The position numbers were made by a program, and so were the translations under genes. From Enoplolaimus lenunculus (taxonomy: Eukaryota; Nematoda; Enoplea; Enoplida; Thoracostomopsidae), in the NCBI GenBank assembly GCA_030248215.1, contig JASANG010001428.1:23833-87832 (forward strand): a DNA stretch of 64,000 nt, given 5' to 3'. Shown in pieces: positions 11,163 through 21,797 of the stretch. A model generated the notes under the pieces. It saw only the letters and a list, made by a program, of their open reading frames with translations, had not been told where the DNA came from and searched no databases. How positions within the stretch are numbered: position 1 is the first letter of the stretch; each line of letters starts with the position of its first letter.

Positions 11163-11500
11163 CAGGGTGCAACGGGAATTACATTTACCGGAACCGGAAT
11201 TTAAAAAAATTACCTGAAACGAAACTGGAAAATGAAAAATACTTTGCAATATTATTGGTGAAATAACCCTAGTTGGAGATGTGTCTCCACTTTATCTGCT
11301 GTATTCTAGATTTTCATAATCCATGGAAGCGAAGTCTAACTTCGATGGTTTATTTTCGGCACTACAAAGGTTTATATACTAACGAAAATCTATTTGATTT
11401 TTATCGTCATCTTAATTTCAACCTACCAAATTTTAATTTAATTCCGCTTACAATTTACCGGAACGTGGAAAAATGGCGGAACCGCAATTCCGATTGCACC
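11163..11500. mobile_element. hAT-like MITE (CAGGGTGCAACCGG family) downstream of the HMG gene
   Basis: It starts CAGGGTGCAACGGGAATTAC and ends CCGATTGCACC. The flanks ATGCCAAC (11155-11162) and ATGGCAAC directly after the right end differ at one of eight bases, a likely aged target duplication. On the minus strand it contains AATAAA at about 11354-11349, the nearest poly(A) signal that I see after the HMG stop codon at 11555. Confidence 0.75.
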
Positions 11501-11554
11501 ATGGCAACAAACGGATATCAATTTTGTTTAAAAAGTTATATTGTAGCACCATCC

Positions 11555-12630
11555 TTATACAACACTTACACTGCTACTGCTTGCTGCGACATACTGCGGT
11601 GTTGTAGACGTTGTACCGCTTTCTACGGAGGCTGCAACAGACACAGAATCTTTTGACGGTGCCTGTGACGTAACAGTCGTTGTAGGGACAGTTTCAATGT
11701 TATTAGTTTCATTTTCGGTACTCTTTGTATTACTATCGCTCCCAGACACAGTGTCTGAACTACTACTACTAGTAGTAATAATAGTAGCATTGGTGGTGCT
11801 GTTACTGCCACTCGAACTAACAGTTGCCAAACTTGTTGCTGTTGCTGAACCTGTGGTTGATGTCTCGCTTTGAAGACTCGATGAACAAGTCGCGCCCATT
11901 GTTGTTGTTGCGGATTGCTCCGTATTTGCGGAAGTTGTTGCCTGTACAGACGAGGTTGATGGCGTTATAACACCGCTTGCCCTTGGCGCAGTTGTTGCAG
12001 TAGTAGTCGCAGCATTAGTCGGCTCAGAAACACTCGCATCAACACAAGCCGTTGTTGTTTGCGATTGCACATTGCCAACAACGCTGTTGTTAGCCGTTGT
12101 TGTTGTTGTTTCGAATGTTGTCGCAGAGCCAACAGACGAAACAACAGCCGTATCAGCACTGGTGGTGGTGGTAAAACTGTTGTTGTTGTTAGCACTTGTG
12201 CTTGCAATCGAAACACCGGCGACAGAAACGTTATTACTGCAGTTAGTAGCAGAAGGCGAGGCTACAGCAGCTATATTAATATCTTGTGACGTTGGCTGCG
12301 ATCCAAGAGCGGTAGTCGCTTGAGTTTCTGTTGTAGTTACAACTGGAATTGTTGTAGTAGTCGTAGGGTTAGTTACGACTACAGACGATGAAGTCGCAGT
12401 ATTTGCATTACTACTATTGATACCAGAAGCTTCATTCAGTGGAGGGTCTGTTGAAGCGACTGCCGTTGATGTTCCAGAATGCTGACCTGTACTGCCGTTG
12501 TTAATTATCAAAGGTTGTTGTTGTTGCGGATGTTGCGCTACAACGGTGGCACTATTTACTGCGACGGTCGACGGTTGCTGACCAACTTGCTGTTGCAGCA
12601 TGAGGTTTTCTTGTTGTTGTTGTTGTTGCG
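11555..12630 (-). CDS. Last exon of the HMG gene: Ser/Thr-rich tail
   Basis: This 358-residue exon starts with a short Gln run and continues as Thr, Ser, Ala and Val with TTTT- and SSSS-type runs to the stop at 11555. It resembles mucin-like or disordered activation-domain composition, with no Cys-rich or globular signature and no signal peptide in the spliced product. The longer open frame upstream of 12630, which looks like a signal peptide, is intron sequence before the acceptor. Independent transcription of this exon cannot be excluded. Confidence 0.7.
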
Positions 12631-15600
12631 CTGAATATAAAAAAGGCAAGAATAGTAGTATATAATAATAATAAAAACAAGTGAAAATAGTTCGTCGCAC
12701 TTTCAAAGCTACGTCATATCAGGCACAATGAAAAGTGTGACATTTTGTTGGTACTAAATTTCTTTGCCAAAACAGGGTTCAACAAAAAGTCTAATAGGCA
12801 TATGTATTCCTAACTGCAGTGTAACGACTAGTCTAAAATCCAGTCGATTCAAGAATTATCTAAAGCATAAGCTTGGCCTGTTAGACACCCGCGGAAAGAA
12901 TGACATTATCATTAAGCTTTGTACGCTGCATCAACAACGTTAAATTTTAACTTACGTACCTTGGGTGACGTAAACCATCTGATGCTGTTGCAGATCTTGT
13001 TGGAGGACTGCATTCTGACTTCCGACGACTTGTGGCGTTCCTCCAACATGGGGCGATGGTTGCTGTTGCTGTGGCAACACAATAGTGGCTGGTCCAGCTA
13101 TACCGATTCCTGATGATGTTGCAATAAGTTGTTGTTGCTGTTGCTGCAGTTGCTGTTGCAAATCAGCAACAGAACCGCTAGTTGTCACTACTATGCCACC
13201 ACCGCTACCAGCTCCGAGAATATTGTTCGTCACAAACTGCAAATTATTACCAGCACTGCTGTTGTTCACACTCAGGCTATTTAAATTTGACTGTTGTTGT
13301 TGTTGTTGCTGCAGTAACTGTTGTTGCTGAAGCTGTTGCAATTGTAATTGTTGCATTTGTAACTGTTTTTGTTGTTGTTGTTGTTGCTGTTGTTGTTGTT
13401 GCATCATCCCTGAACTCGAGGCCCCATCTAATTGCGACTGTTGCGGTTGTTGCTGTTGTTGCAATAGCATACCACTTCCGGCAGCAGCAATAGCGCCCAG
13501 TGTTGTTGCAGGGACAATTTGCTGTTGTTGTTGCGGAAGGGTACTCCCTGCTATAATGCCAACACCAGTAGCTCCACCACCGGCTTGTTGTGGAATGTTG
13601 ACACCGCCTGTTGCTGTTGTTGCTGTGGTCACACCAGCTGCATTAGCAGCGGCCGCTAACTGGGCTGCTTGCATTTTCTCAGCTTGCGCTTGTTGCCGAG
13701 CAATCACAGATGCCACCGGCCGACCCGCTTTAAAATCTTCCATTTCCTATATAGAATGTAAAATAGCTCATTAAAGCTCGGTTCACCACTCGTGCAAGCT
13801 ACGAAGCAAAACCGACATTTGCTGGTATCCGGTTGCTTTCTGATATAACGTGGAGGCACTGTCTTATTGAATTATCACGAATGAGTTCTCAATATATATT
13901 TTGTTTTACATCAGTCAACAGTTTAGCCGTCTTTTGTTTTGGGTTAACGTCAATTGTGTACTTTCCTCTCCACAAATGCCTGAACTAATAAAATATGTAT
14001 GCTGAGGCTTACGCTTAGACTTAGGCTCAAAGTTAACCTAAGCCTGAGCCAGAGCTTAGGAACATGATAAAGTTAAGTTGAAGGACGTTGCTTGTCTTCC
14101 ATTAAATCATTAGTGTGACGGAAAACAAAACACATGGTGAGCAGGGTGCAACCGGAATTCTGGTTACGACAATTTTTGACTTTCCGGTTCAGGTAAATAT
14201 TTACCCGAATTAAATTTTGGTCGGCGGAAATTAAGATATTTTACTAAAAAATGACGATATAAATAAGTATATTTCATTTGAATAGTATGTAAACCTTGAC
14301 AATTGCTGAAAATAAACCATTGAAGGTAGACTGCTTCCGTGGATTATGAAAATTAAGCACAGCAGATAAAGTGAATACCTATCTCCAGCTAAGGGTTACT
14401 TCACCAATATTGCAAAAAAGAAAATTACAGCGAATTTTTCGGTGGCATGTATTTTTCATTTTGCGGTTCCGGTTCTGTTTCCCGTACTTTTCAAATTCAG
14501 GTTCGGTAAATTGTTATTCCGATTGCACCCTAATGGTGGGCAAATGATATGACGTATTACGAAAGACAAATACAAACCTTAGACATTCGCTGGGTCCCGA
14601 CGACGCGAGACTTCCGCCGGGGAAAATCTTGAGTGGGAGGAGACATTTCTTGCCGACAGGGTTTTTTAAATCCCAAGGTGTGCTAATTAATGTGCAAAAT
14701 AAAGTCAAGGTGTGCAAAATTAAGTTAGGTGTGCTGAATGCAGGACTGGTTCATGGGCGCTACAAAATAAGAAGAGAATCCGCGAGCCATCTACTTCCGG
14801 AGGATCTGCTTCCACAGAACCACTAGAGATTAATTTTGCCGGATTTGAAGAAGATGAAATAAATGAAAGGCAACTGGACATGAATTTCGAGGAGTTTTAA
14901 ACAGGTGTTTTCAATTTTTGTTCCACTGTAAGGTGTGCAAAGTAATGTGCAAAATTAAGTCTAGGTGCGCAAAATTAAGTTTAAGTGTGCAAAAGCACAC
15001 TATTTTGCACAAAAAACCGTACTTGCCGACAAAAGTACTGTTTTTAAAGTGTAAATTTTTATTTGACCGTGACTGATCGCTCGTAGATAACATGTAAACA
15101 CACTTTACACACTATTACGTTATAATTGTTATAACTGAAAAATTATACAAAAAAGTTTGTTTGACGTCCAAAAAGTTAGATTAAAGATTAAAAAATACTC
15201 AGTCGGAGAGCAAATCAAGTCGGGAGATGGCTGTTTTTGGCCATATGTGGGGCAAAGAAACGAACACCACCAAAAATCATCGTCAAAGTTTTGAAAGCCA
15301 ACTACAGACAAACCAATATTATTTTTGTTAATGCAAATTATCCACATAGTCACTAAATTTGCCGTTCCGATCCTGATACAATCTAGTTTCGCTTTGCACC
15401 CTAATACGTAAGCAATTACCGCTTCATATCGTAATCGATCGTTTTGTGCTTGAGTCTCAAACCGTGTTTTTGTGTCAGGATCAACTTCCCGCCACAAACG
15501 CCCGAGTTCCTGGGCAACTTGGCCAACACGCCATTCGGGGTGCGCGGCTTGAATTTCAGGTCGCTTTGCTTGCGAAAAAAAGAAGAATGCCGATCTAAAA

Positions 15601-18239
15601 ATAGCAAATAATTCTCGAAACCTCATTCGACTGAAATATGATGTTTATATATACAGTGCTGGGCATATACAAACAATTATGGAATTATTTTATTGTTTAA
15701 TTACTCCCTTCATGGGTTCCCGTTCCACGTACCCTAACCCTACATTATTTGTGTGAAACGGACTTTTTGTGGGGAGCATTCAAACAACAGAAAGATGTCA
15801 ATTACACCGCAAGATAGTAGGCTGGGTAGTGGTTAACAGGTTTCCAACGGGAACAAAATTTAACCAGAATTGAAATTAATTTGCTAGCCTAAACGGGTTT
15901 CAGAACTGGAATTTCTAATTTATTTTTGTTCATTGTGATTTATATACGTATTTTTAGTTATTTAAAAGTAAAATTTCATTGACCGAGAACGTGGTGAAAT
16001 TTCAAATATCAACTCAAAATAATCTTGGCAGAACATGACAGGTTATTCAAAAATTCCGAAATTTCGTCACTGAAACGACAGTTGGCCATGGCAGGAATTG
16101 GAATCGGAACAAACTTTCTTTTGGAATCAAAATTCTGTTGGAATCCAGCGTGTTGGTAACGGATGAAAGCACTTACAAATTGCGTTTCGGCGCGTTCGGA
16201 TCTTTCTTCTGTCGTTTACGTTTGGGTTCTACAGCGCTCGCGCCAACAACATTAGGCGCCGCGACACCGCCTACTCCTCCGTAGACTACTTGCTGTGGTT
16301 GTTGATGCTGTTGTTGCGGTTGCTGATGTTGTTGAATAATAGCCATATTTCCGGCTGCAGAACCAGGCATCATAGCAATGCCACCTGGATTGCCACCGGC
16401 CATCAAACCGCCACCGCCGCCATCGATTTGCTGATAAGCGGCTCGTTGCATATCAGACTCGGCCAATTCCACAAATCGCATTTTTTCTGCATCTGTCATT
16501 GTCTAAAATAATAATGTCAACACCACATTTATTACTATGGTGCGACCCTATTTCTCAATGAACCATCTGTAGGGCAGTGTGATAACAAAAGTACGGATTC
16601 GGCCATCAAAAATCCGAATCCAAAAGACGAATCAAACAATGTTCTGCAATTATGTTATTGCTTACATTGGTAAAAAATAAGAATTTAAAATAACTTCTAA
16701 CGTATATAAATGCATATTTTATTTAGGAATGTGCCGATACTAAAATTTTTGCCGATGTCGATTCTTATTTTGAAATTTTCCCGATGCCTAACCGATGCCG
16801 ATTCCAACCTTAGTACACCACGCTTAATAAACAGATAGGATACTACATTACATCATTATATGAAGACTTAAACCCTAACCATCATAAATGATTATAATTT
16901 TAGATGAACGATTGTAATTTTAGATGAACGGTTCATTTCAATTAATTTTTTTCAAACACAAACGCAAGAGAGATAACAAGTTTCCTGACCGGACACACTG
17001 ATATGTGCCCAGAAATGAAATGGATAGCATTCAAACTGACTGTTTGTGTAAAAAGTATCGGCAAATAATCACAAATTTTTTGCAGTGCCAATGCCGATAC
17101 TCACGAAAACTGAAAACTACCGAATATTACCGATGCCGATGCCAATTAATCGGCACATCCCTAATTTTATTAGTTCCGCAAGTCCAAATGCGATGTTCAA
17201 ATTTTATTCAGTTTCCAGATTGTCTAAGCTGTTGAACAACTTGGCCAGCTTCGAATTCGGCACGTTAGCGCAATCGGTTAGAACTCGGTCAAGTCATGGT
17301 TTCTGCGTAGGGATGGGTGGTCTCGGTCAAAAAAGCGAGACTGAGACTCAACCTACCGAACCGCGACTTTTGGTCTCGGTCTCGGTCAGTTTTTAACCGT
17401 TACCGAATATAAAAAGATTTTTTAACAACACTTTTGAATATTTTTATCTGCTTTGAATTTCGGTTTCATACAATTAAACTAATAAATCGCCGCCAAATTT
17501 TATTTTACTTTATTTTTCACTTGGCTACTGTCGTCATACTCTTCGAACAGGCTCGGAATAAATCACTTTTTAACATAGCATGACGTTATAGATAAGGATG
17601 ATCTCAAATCGCTATATAACCAGGTCGCGGTGCTCCACAATCGTTCGCTGTCTGTGTTGGTAGACGAAATGCGCGAGTACTTCGGCGCCAAAGCTGCCTC
17701 TCTCACCTCTTTGGAGTTTTCTAACAAGTTTCGAATATTTTTTCGTGCTTCGTGTCATTCCAGCATAATATTAAACACAAAAATTACCGTAAAACATGCT
17801 AATAACAAAATTACTACCAACAACTACAACTGACGTCTGTTTATTGTGAACGTTGAGCAGAAAAAACAGGAGTTGTCTTTTTCCTTTGATCTCGGTTTGA
17901 AACCTACCGAGACTCGAAAAAACGAGACCGAGACCAGCCAAATCCCGAATCCCTGGTAGTGTGGTTGGTGGGTGCAACCTAAAAGCAAAACCGCCATATG
18001 ATTTTTAATTGAAACCAAAACATTTACACAGCTTTGAAAAAGAAACCACGCTACATTTCCGACTGAGAGCAATTGCAACAACTGACCTTCCATTTTTCAG
18101 TACATTTTCGCGATATTTCAGATACTTGTAGGTTTTCATTAGGATACTTGCGTTGATGCTCGGCACAACACATTTTCACAAAATGCCTGTATGCCGCTGT
18201 TGGTCGATCCATAGCAATATTTGCATTACCGACCATCAT
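11555..18239 (-). CDS. HMGB/HMG-1.2-like two-box protein with giant Q- and S/T-rich tail (5 exons)
   Basis: The exons are 18239-18087, 16502-16177, 15594-15420, 13746-12960 and 12630-11555. They sum to 2517 nt, 839 codons including the stop, in one continuous frame. Residues about 10-70 form HMG box A (PTAAYRHFVKMCC to EKWK, then TMTDAEKMRF). The linker holds a Gly/Gln-rich insert and a basic PKRKRQKKDPNAPKR stretch. Box B begins NLSAFFFFSQAKRPEIQ and ends RLRYEAEMEDFK at about residue 223. The closest family known to me is nematode HMG-1.2, which stops soon after box B; here about 260 Gln-rich residues and then about 360 Ser/Thr/Val-rich residues follow. An in-frame TAG five codons upstream of ATG ATG supports the start. 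The role is a nuclear DNA-bending chromatin protein. Tail function is unknown, and the join to the last exon relies on a CAAG-GTACGT donor and a TATTCAG acceptor. Confidence 0.88.
12960..13746 (-). CDS. Exon 4 of the HMG gene: poly-Gln-rich region
   Basis: The exon begins EMEDFKAGRPVASVIARQQA directly after box B and is then dominated by Gln runs and Ala/Gly/Thr stretches. The densest run lies at about 13290-13410, where CAA predominates with some CAG, so the run is partly interrupted at DNA level. The acceptor is TATATAG at 13748-13747 and the donor is CAAG-GTACGT at 12960. Such tracts are known in several invertebrate HMGB-type coactivators, but there they are usually N-terminal to the boxes. 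Confidence 0.8.
14142..14532. mobile_element. hAT-like MITE in HMG intron 3, intact ends
   Basis: It runs from CAGGGTGCAACCGGAATTCT to CCGATTGCACCCTA. The flanks ATGGTGAG (14134-14141) and ATGGTGGG (14533-14540) match at seven of eight bases, an 8-bp hAT-type duplication. Internal phrases such as TATCTCCAGCTAAGGGTTAC are shared with 2727, 11163 and 26506. Confidence 0.8.
14677..15012. repeat. Two clusters of GTGCAAAATTAAGT repeats
   Basis: At 14677-14740 and 14930-15012 the 14-bp word GTGCAAAATTAAGT and variants recur, separated by TTAGGT or CTAGGT, in intron 3 of the HMG gene. The second cluster ends in GTGCAAAAGCACACTATTTT, a short hairpin. Between them lies sequence with no feature. Confidence 0.5.
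16724..17163. mobile_element. TAGGGATGTGCCGAT-family hAT-like MITE, perfect 8-bp duplication
   Basis: It begins TAGGAATGTGCCGATAC and ends ATCGGCACATCCCTA. The direct repeat ATTTTATT flanks it exactly at 16716-16723 and 17164-17171. It lies in intron 1 of the HMG gene. A second full copy is at 41121-41552 and fragments are at 28261-28380. The 440-bp body has no domain-bearing open frame. Confidence 0.88.
17258..17307 (+). mobile_element. 5' half of a tRNA-like sequence
   Basis: The sequence GGCACGTTAGCGCAATCGGT followed by TAGAAC resembles the acceptor, D-arm and A-box part of a tRNA. It breaks off where the MITE at 17308 begins, and no T-arm half is found beyond the MITE. It is probably a SINE head or tRNA pseudogene fragment. 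Confidence 0.35.
17308..17951. mobile_element. CGGTCTCGGT-family MITE copy in HMG intron 1
   Basis: The left end is TAGGGATGGGTGGTCTCGG with GAGAC-type words inside; the right end carries GAGACCGAGACCAGCC and then CCGAATCCCTG. The middle shares the GGTGCTCCACAATCGTTCGC phrase with 5291-5955 and, inverted, 20651-21352. No target duplication could be paired. Confidence 0.65.
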
Positions 18240-18589
18240 ATTGCTTGATGACTAGCAGCTGATGCTGTTTGTTATTGTGCCACAAAAGTTAATGCGATGT
18301 ATATATTAATATTACGTACTTATATATGCAGTCAGTGCTTTCCTATTACAATTCCCTTTATGTTTATTAACTCTATTATAAAATGACGTATTAAAGTTTT
18401 TAACGTACAGCGTTATAAAAATAATTTTTAGCATTAAAACCGTATGCTGAAAACAATAAAAAACTTGCAATGGTCCACAGAACAATACTGGGCTCACTAT
18501 TTTGACATCCGATCCGTATATACTATGTGGTTACAAGGGACCGGAAGCAATTCATCTTGTTTCCGTGGCCTAAGGTATCCAAAGTGTTT

Positions 18590-18735
18590 GCATGACATAG
18601 TTTGTCATCTCACGCCGATGTAAATGCGAACATTTCAACAACGACCCTATTGCTTTGTACTACGTTTTTGCAGCATCTTGTTCAGTTACAATATTTCTTT
18701 GAAGACTCATGTTACTTTTAAAGGTCAGGGTGGAA
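18590..18735. mobile_element. Fragment of the 970-bp hAT-like MITE family
   Basis: The phrases CAACGACCCTATTGC, CTACGTTTTTGCAGC and TTCAGTTACAATATT match the interior of 37158-38127 (about 37300-37365) and 1440-1490. Both ends are missing. It lies upstream of the HMG gene start. Confidence 0.5.
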
Positions 18736-18962
18736 ATAAAACGTTCGCATTCAACAAAATTTTGCGGCTCGGATTCGGCTGTGAAAACGCCGAATCCAAC
18801 AATGTTCGGCAATATGTTTTGCAATTTTAAACGATAAAAATTTTTAGACTTTTTTGGCAGTTTTGCAGTTCCCCCCGCCACTACGCAAATGCGGGGAAAT
18901 TTTTTCGCTGGTAACATAAAAACGTTTCGTTTTCCGGTCGCATAGCACACTGGTAAATAGCT
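18736..18962. mobile_element. Fragment of the GGATTCGG-family MITE
   Basis: GCGGCTCGGATTCGGCTGTG, then a GCCGAATCCAACAATGTTCGG phrase cut here to its repeats, matches the wording at 22255-22340 and 29930-30030. The ends are not intact. Nothing else is seen up to the tRNA-like sequence. Confidence 0.5.
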
Positions 18963-19037
18963 CTGCGGCAATAGCTCAGCTGGTAAGAGCGATAGTCCGG
19001 TTAGCCCAAAAGTCGCTGATTCGAATCCAGCCGTGGT
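18963..19037 (+). mobile_element. tRNA-like pseudogene or SINE head
   Basis: GCGGCAATAGCTCAGCTGGT followed by AAGAGC forms a good D arm (GCTC pairing GAGC) and an A box. GATTCGAATCC about 30 bases later is a good B box, and its T stem, GCTG pairing CAGC, nearly closes. The acceptor ends (GCGGCAA and CGTGGTC) do not pair, and the anticodon stem is weak, so I call it a tRNA-like relic rather than a tRNA gene. Confidence 0.45.
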
Positions 19038-19051
19038 CAATTGTTTCAACT

Positions 19052-19170
19052 ACTTACCCATGTTACTTTAAGGGGCGTGCAGGTTTCTGGTGGGTCCATA
19101 AAAGAATAGGTTTAGATTCTAGATTTCATTTTTTGCTTAAGCTTAGGCTTAGGAATAAGGTAACATTAGC
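19052..19170. mobile_element. CCCATGTTACTTTAAGGG-family repeat with GCTTAGGCTTAGG tail
   Basis: ACCCATGTTACTTTAAGGGG and TTTTTGCTTAAGCTTAGGC match, in reverse orientation, 20935-21060. The same TTACTTT-AAGG-GTCCC wording forms the inverted ends of the minisatellite element at 53528-54293. Confidence 0.5.
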
Positions 19171-19429
19171 CCAACTACTTTGTACCAACATAGCACTTAC
19201 ATACATTGCCCATAAGACTGCAGAACCTTACAATACCTAATAATAAGTAATATTTAATTTTGTAGACTGAAGCGATTTCAAAACTGTATCCAAACATGTA
19301 TATACGTTCTATTTGCATTCTACTTGGCCAAATGCCACCCATCCCGGTCTGAAGTTGCTCACTTACAATAAAATTCACACACCTTAAACTGCCCTGCCTC
19401 TCAACAAACATTTTAAAAATAGCAAACAA

Positions 19430-20560
19430 AACGTGTACGTATATGTATTTATTTTCGACAAACTACACAATACAACACACACAAACATACTAATTTTCAA
19501 AAACAACTTTGCCGCCGACGAGTGCATGCACTCAGTTCAACTCAAAAACACTGTGTTTTTCAAACACTGAAATATATAAAATATGTACCTGTATTCACGT
19601 TGTATGTAGAAAAAAACGCCTTACTATAGAGAAGCCATTGGAAGAACACACAACAGAGCGATGTTTATTGCTATACAACATTTCAAAGTAAAGTGTATAC
19701 TAATATTGTAAGGCACACACCCAACAAAAGCATTATAGTGAGAGAGCTATATAAATGTGTGTGAAAACACGCACAAAACCCAAACATTCAGACACATATA
19801 ACAAAACCCACGAATTCAGACACCCATAACACACAAGGGACATAAAATTTGCATAATCGTAGCAAAACTCTCATACACATTACATGTGTGTAACATATTT
19901 TATCGTAAATGCATAAAACATATCTTTCAACTCGCGATATTACACAAACAAACAGCTACATAATGCATAACTGGTGTGGCAACTTAGTTTAAAATTTACA
20001 CACATAAACATAACACATACATGCACTTTAAACACAAATACTTATAAACAGAATATGCTAAAATGAACGCGAAACCATTAAACACACATGTTCACATAAA
20101 TCGCTAATAACAACGAAGGCAAATTTATGTGGCAACAAACTTCGGAACGGACACACACACAAATCCATTAATTTCTACTGTGTGTACACAATAATGCCAA
20201 CGACCAAACATAAATAATTGCTGATATGCTTGGGCAGCTGCGCTTTTCTGTCAAAGGGAGCAAAAAACAATAACAACAACAACAACACCGCCAAAACTAC
20301 CAACAACAACAATAACAACGATTCCGCCGGACTCCAATATTTACTCACACACACAAGGTTGAACAAACTCGCGTTGTGTGTGTTTATTTTAAACGCGAAA
20401 CAATGTTAATGTTTATATGCCCGAACGCTACGTACAATTATAACGTACACACATATTTTAGACAAGACACATTGTGTCCTGCCCTGAGTATATAATTCAC
20501 GCATACACTCTAAAGTAGTCATATATACATACAACATAACTCAAAATACGACTGCTACTC
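19430..20560. repeat. CA/ACACA-rich low-complexity region
   Basis: About 1.1 kb is enriched in ACACA, AACACAC and ACATAT words, with an (AAC)n tract at about 20270-20320. A block of like composition is at 24470-25440. No exon, RNA gene or terminal repeat is seen. The strand bias, C and A far above G and T on the plus strand, is unusual for the window. Confidence 0.5.
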
Positions 20561-20650
20561 AACAAAGATCAAATTTTGTTAACACCAAGGTCTTGCCTTT
20601 GTAAATATCAATGGGACTCGAGAAAACGAGGCTGTTGCTTCGGCTACTAT

Positions 20651-21352
20651 TAGGGATGGGCGGTCGGTCTCGGTCCCGCTTTCATCAGTCTCGGTGGTTT
20701 CCAAACCGAGACCAGAGGTGGAAAAGCCACAAGCAATGACAAAAATTTTCCTTAGATCGCAGCTTTGGCCCGGAAGTATTTGCGAGTCTCGCCTACCAGC
20801 ACAGATAGTGAACGATTGTGGAGCACCGCTACCTGGTTGCACAGCGATTTGAGAAGTAGAATGTGACCCTCCGGTTACCCGGGCCAATGTTACCTTTAGG
20901 GCCGTAACAGTAGATTAAGCGTATCCCCAAGCCTTAGCCTAAGCGTTGCAAAAGCGTATTCCGAAGCCTAAGCAAAAAATGTCCAGAATGTAAGCCTACT
21001 TTTTTACGGACCAACCAGAAACCGGGACGACCCTAAAAGTAACATGGGTCTAAAATTTTATTTTTGAAAGGAATTCCGAAACACCTTGATTATATTGTGA
21101 CAAAGCACATATAGTTGCATTTTCGCATTTAAAACATATCAGGCATCGCTTAAAAATTATCGGTCGACCGTCACGCTAGGTTGAAATTTTTTTCAGTCTA
21201 TTCGGACTGCTCAGGAGCATAAACAACACTATACTTCTGAATTAGGGATTGTACCGAGTTTTGTTAAAAATCTTGATTTTCGGTAACTGTTAAAAATTGA
21301 CCGAGACCAAAATTCTCGTTCTCGCTTTTTTGACCGAGACCGTCCATCCCTG
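20651..21352. mobile_element. CGGTCTCGGT-family MITE copy with nested material
   Basis: The left end is TAGGGATGGGCGGTCGGTCT and the right end is GACCGAGACCGTCCATCCCT plus G, an inverted repeat. Inside, the inverted GTGGAGCACCGCTACCTGG phrase links it to 17308-17951. A second repeat, with GCCTTAGCCTAAGC and AAAAGTAACATGGGTC, is nested at about 20880-21060. The flanks share only GCTACT at a shifted position, so I do not claim a target duplication. Confidence 0.65.
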
Positions 21353-21797
21353 ACTGCTACTGCAACAACAAAAAATCGCGTTCGTTTAAGATACATCCGT
21401 AATGACAGAGGCGTGCCAAGAGTGGACTAGAAGGCAGGGCGCAAATGGAATTCCGATTCAAATCCATTTCTGATTTCGATTTCAGGTACAATTGGAGTCG
21501 TAATTTGTCAACGTTTCTAGCTTGTTTTATTTTCGATTATACGCGAAGTTTTTCTGCAGTTCTGTTACCTGTGTTTCATAACAACCGGTACTTATATGAG
21601 TTCGCAACGCTTATTCCTTACACGAGAACGGAAATTATCATAGAAACATGAATAATATGCACTCTAATTCAAATATATTGATCTGGCGCTATGGCGCAAG
21701 ATAATTAGATTTAAGACTCAGTATGATAAATTCTTGTACCATTCCGGCGTAAATTACCTGTTCCGATTCTGGTACAATTCAGTTCCGTTGCGCAACC

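Noticed and set aside
11555-12706. A separate secreted mucin starting at 12706 with a signal-peptide-like start
   Set aside because: A good acceptor at 12631-12632 joins the following sequence in phase to HMG exon 4, and the signal-like part is upstream of this acceptor. Transcript data could still reopen this.
18963-19037. Functional tRNA gene
   Set aside because: D arm and B box are good, but the acceptor stem does not pair and the anticodon arm is weak; kept as a tRNA-like relic.
19130-19170. Interstitial telomere-like repeats (TTAGGC units, also near 37520 and 40580)
   Set aside because: Only two or three units occur, always within the same dispersed repeat next to AAGTAACATGG-type wording, so they are part of a repeat body and not a telomere remnant.
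20651-21360. Target duplication GCTACT around the MITE
   Set aside because: The two matches are at different distances from the element ends, and only six bases agree, so chance is likely.
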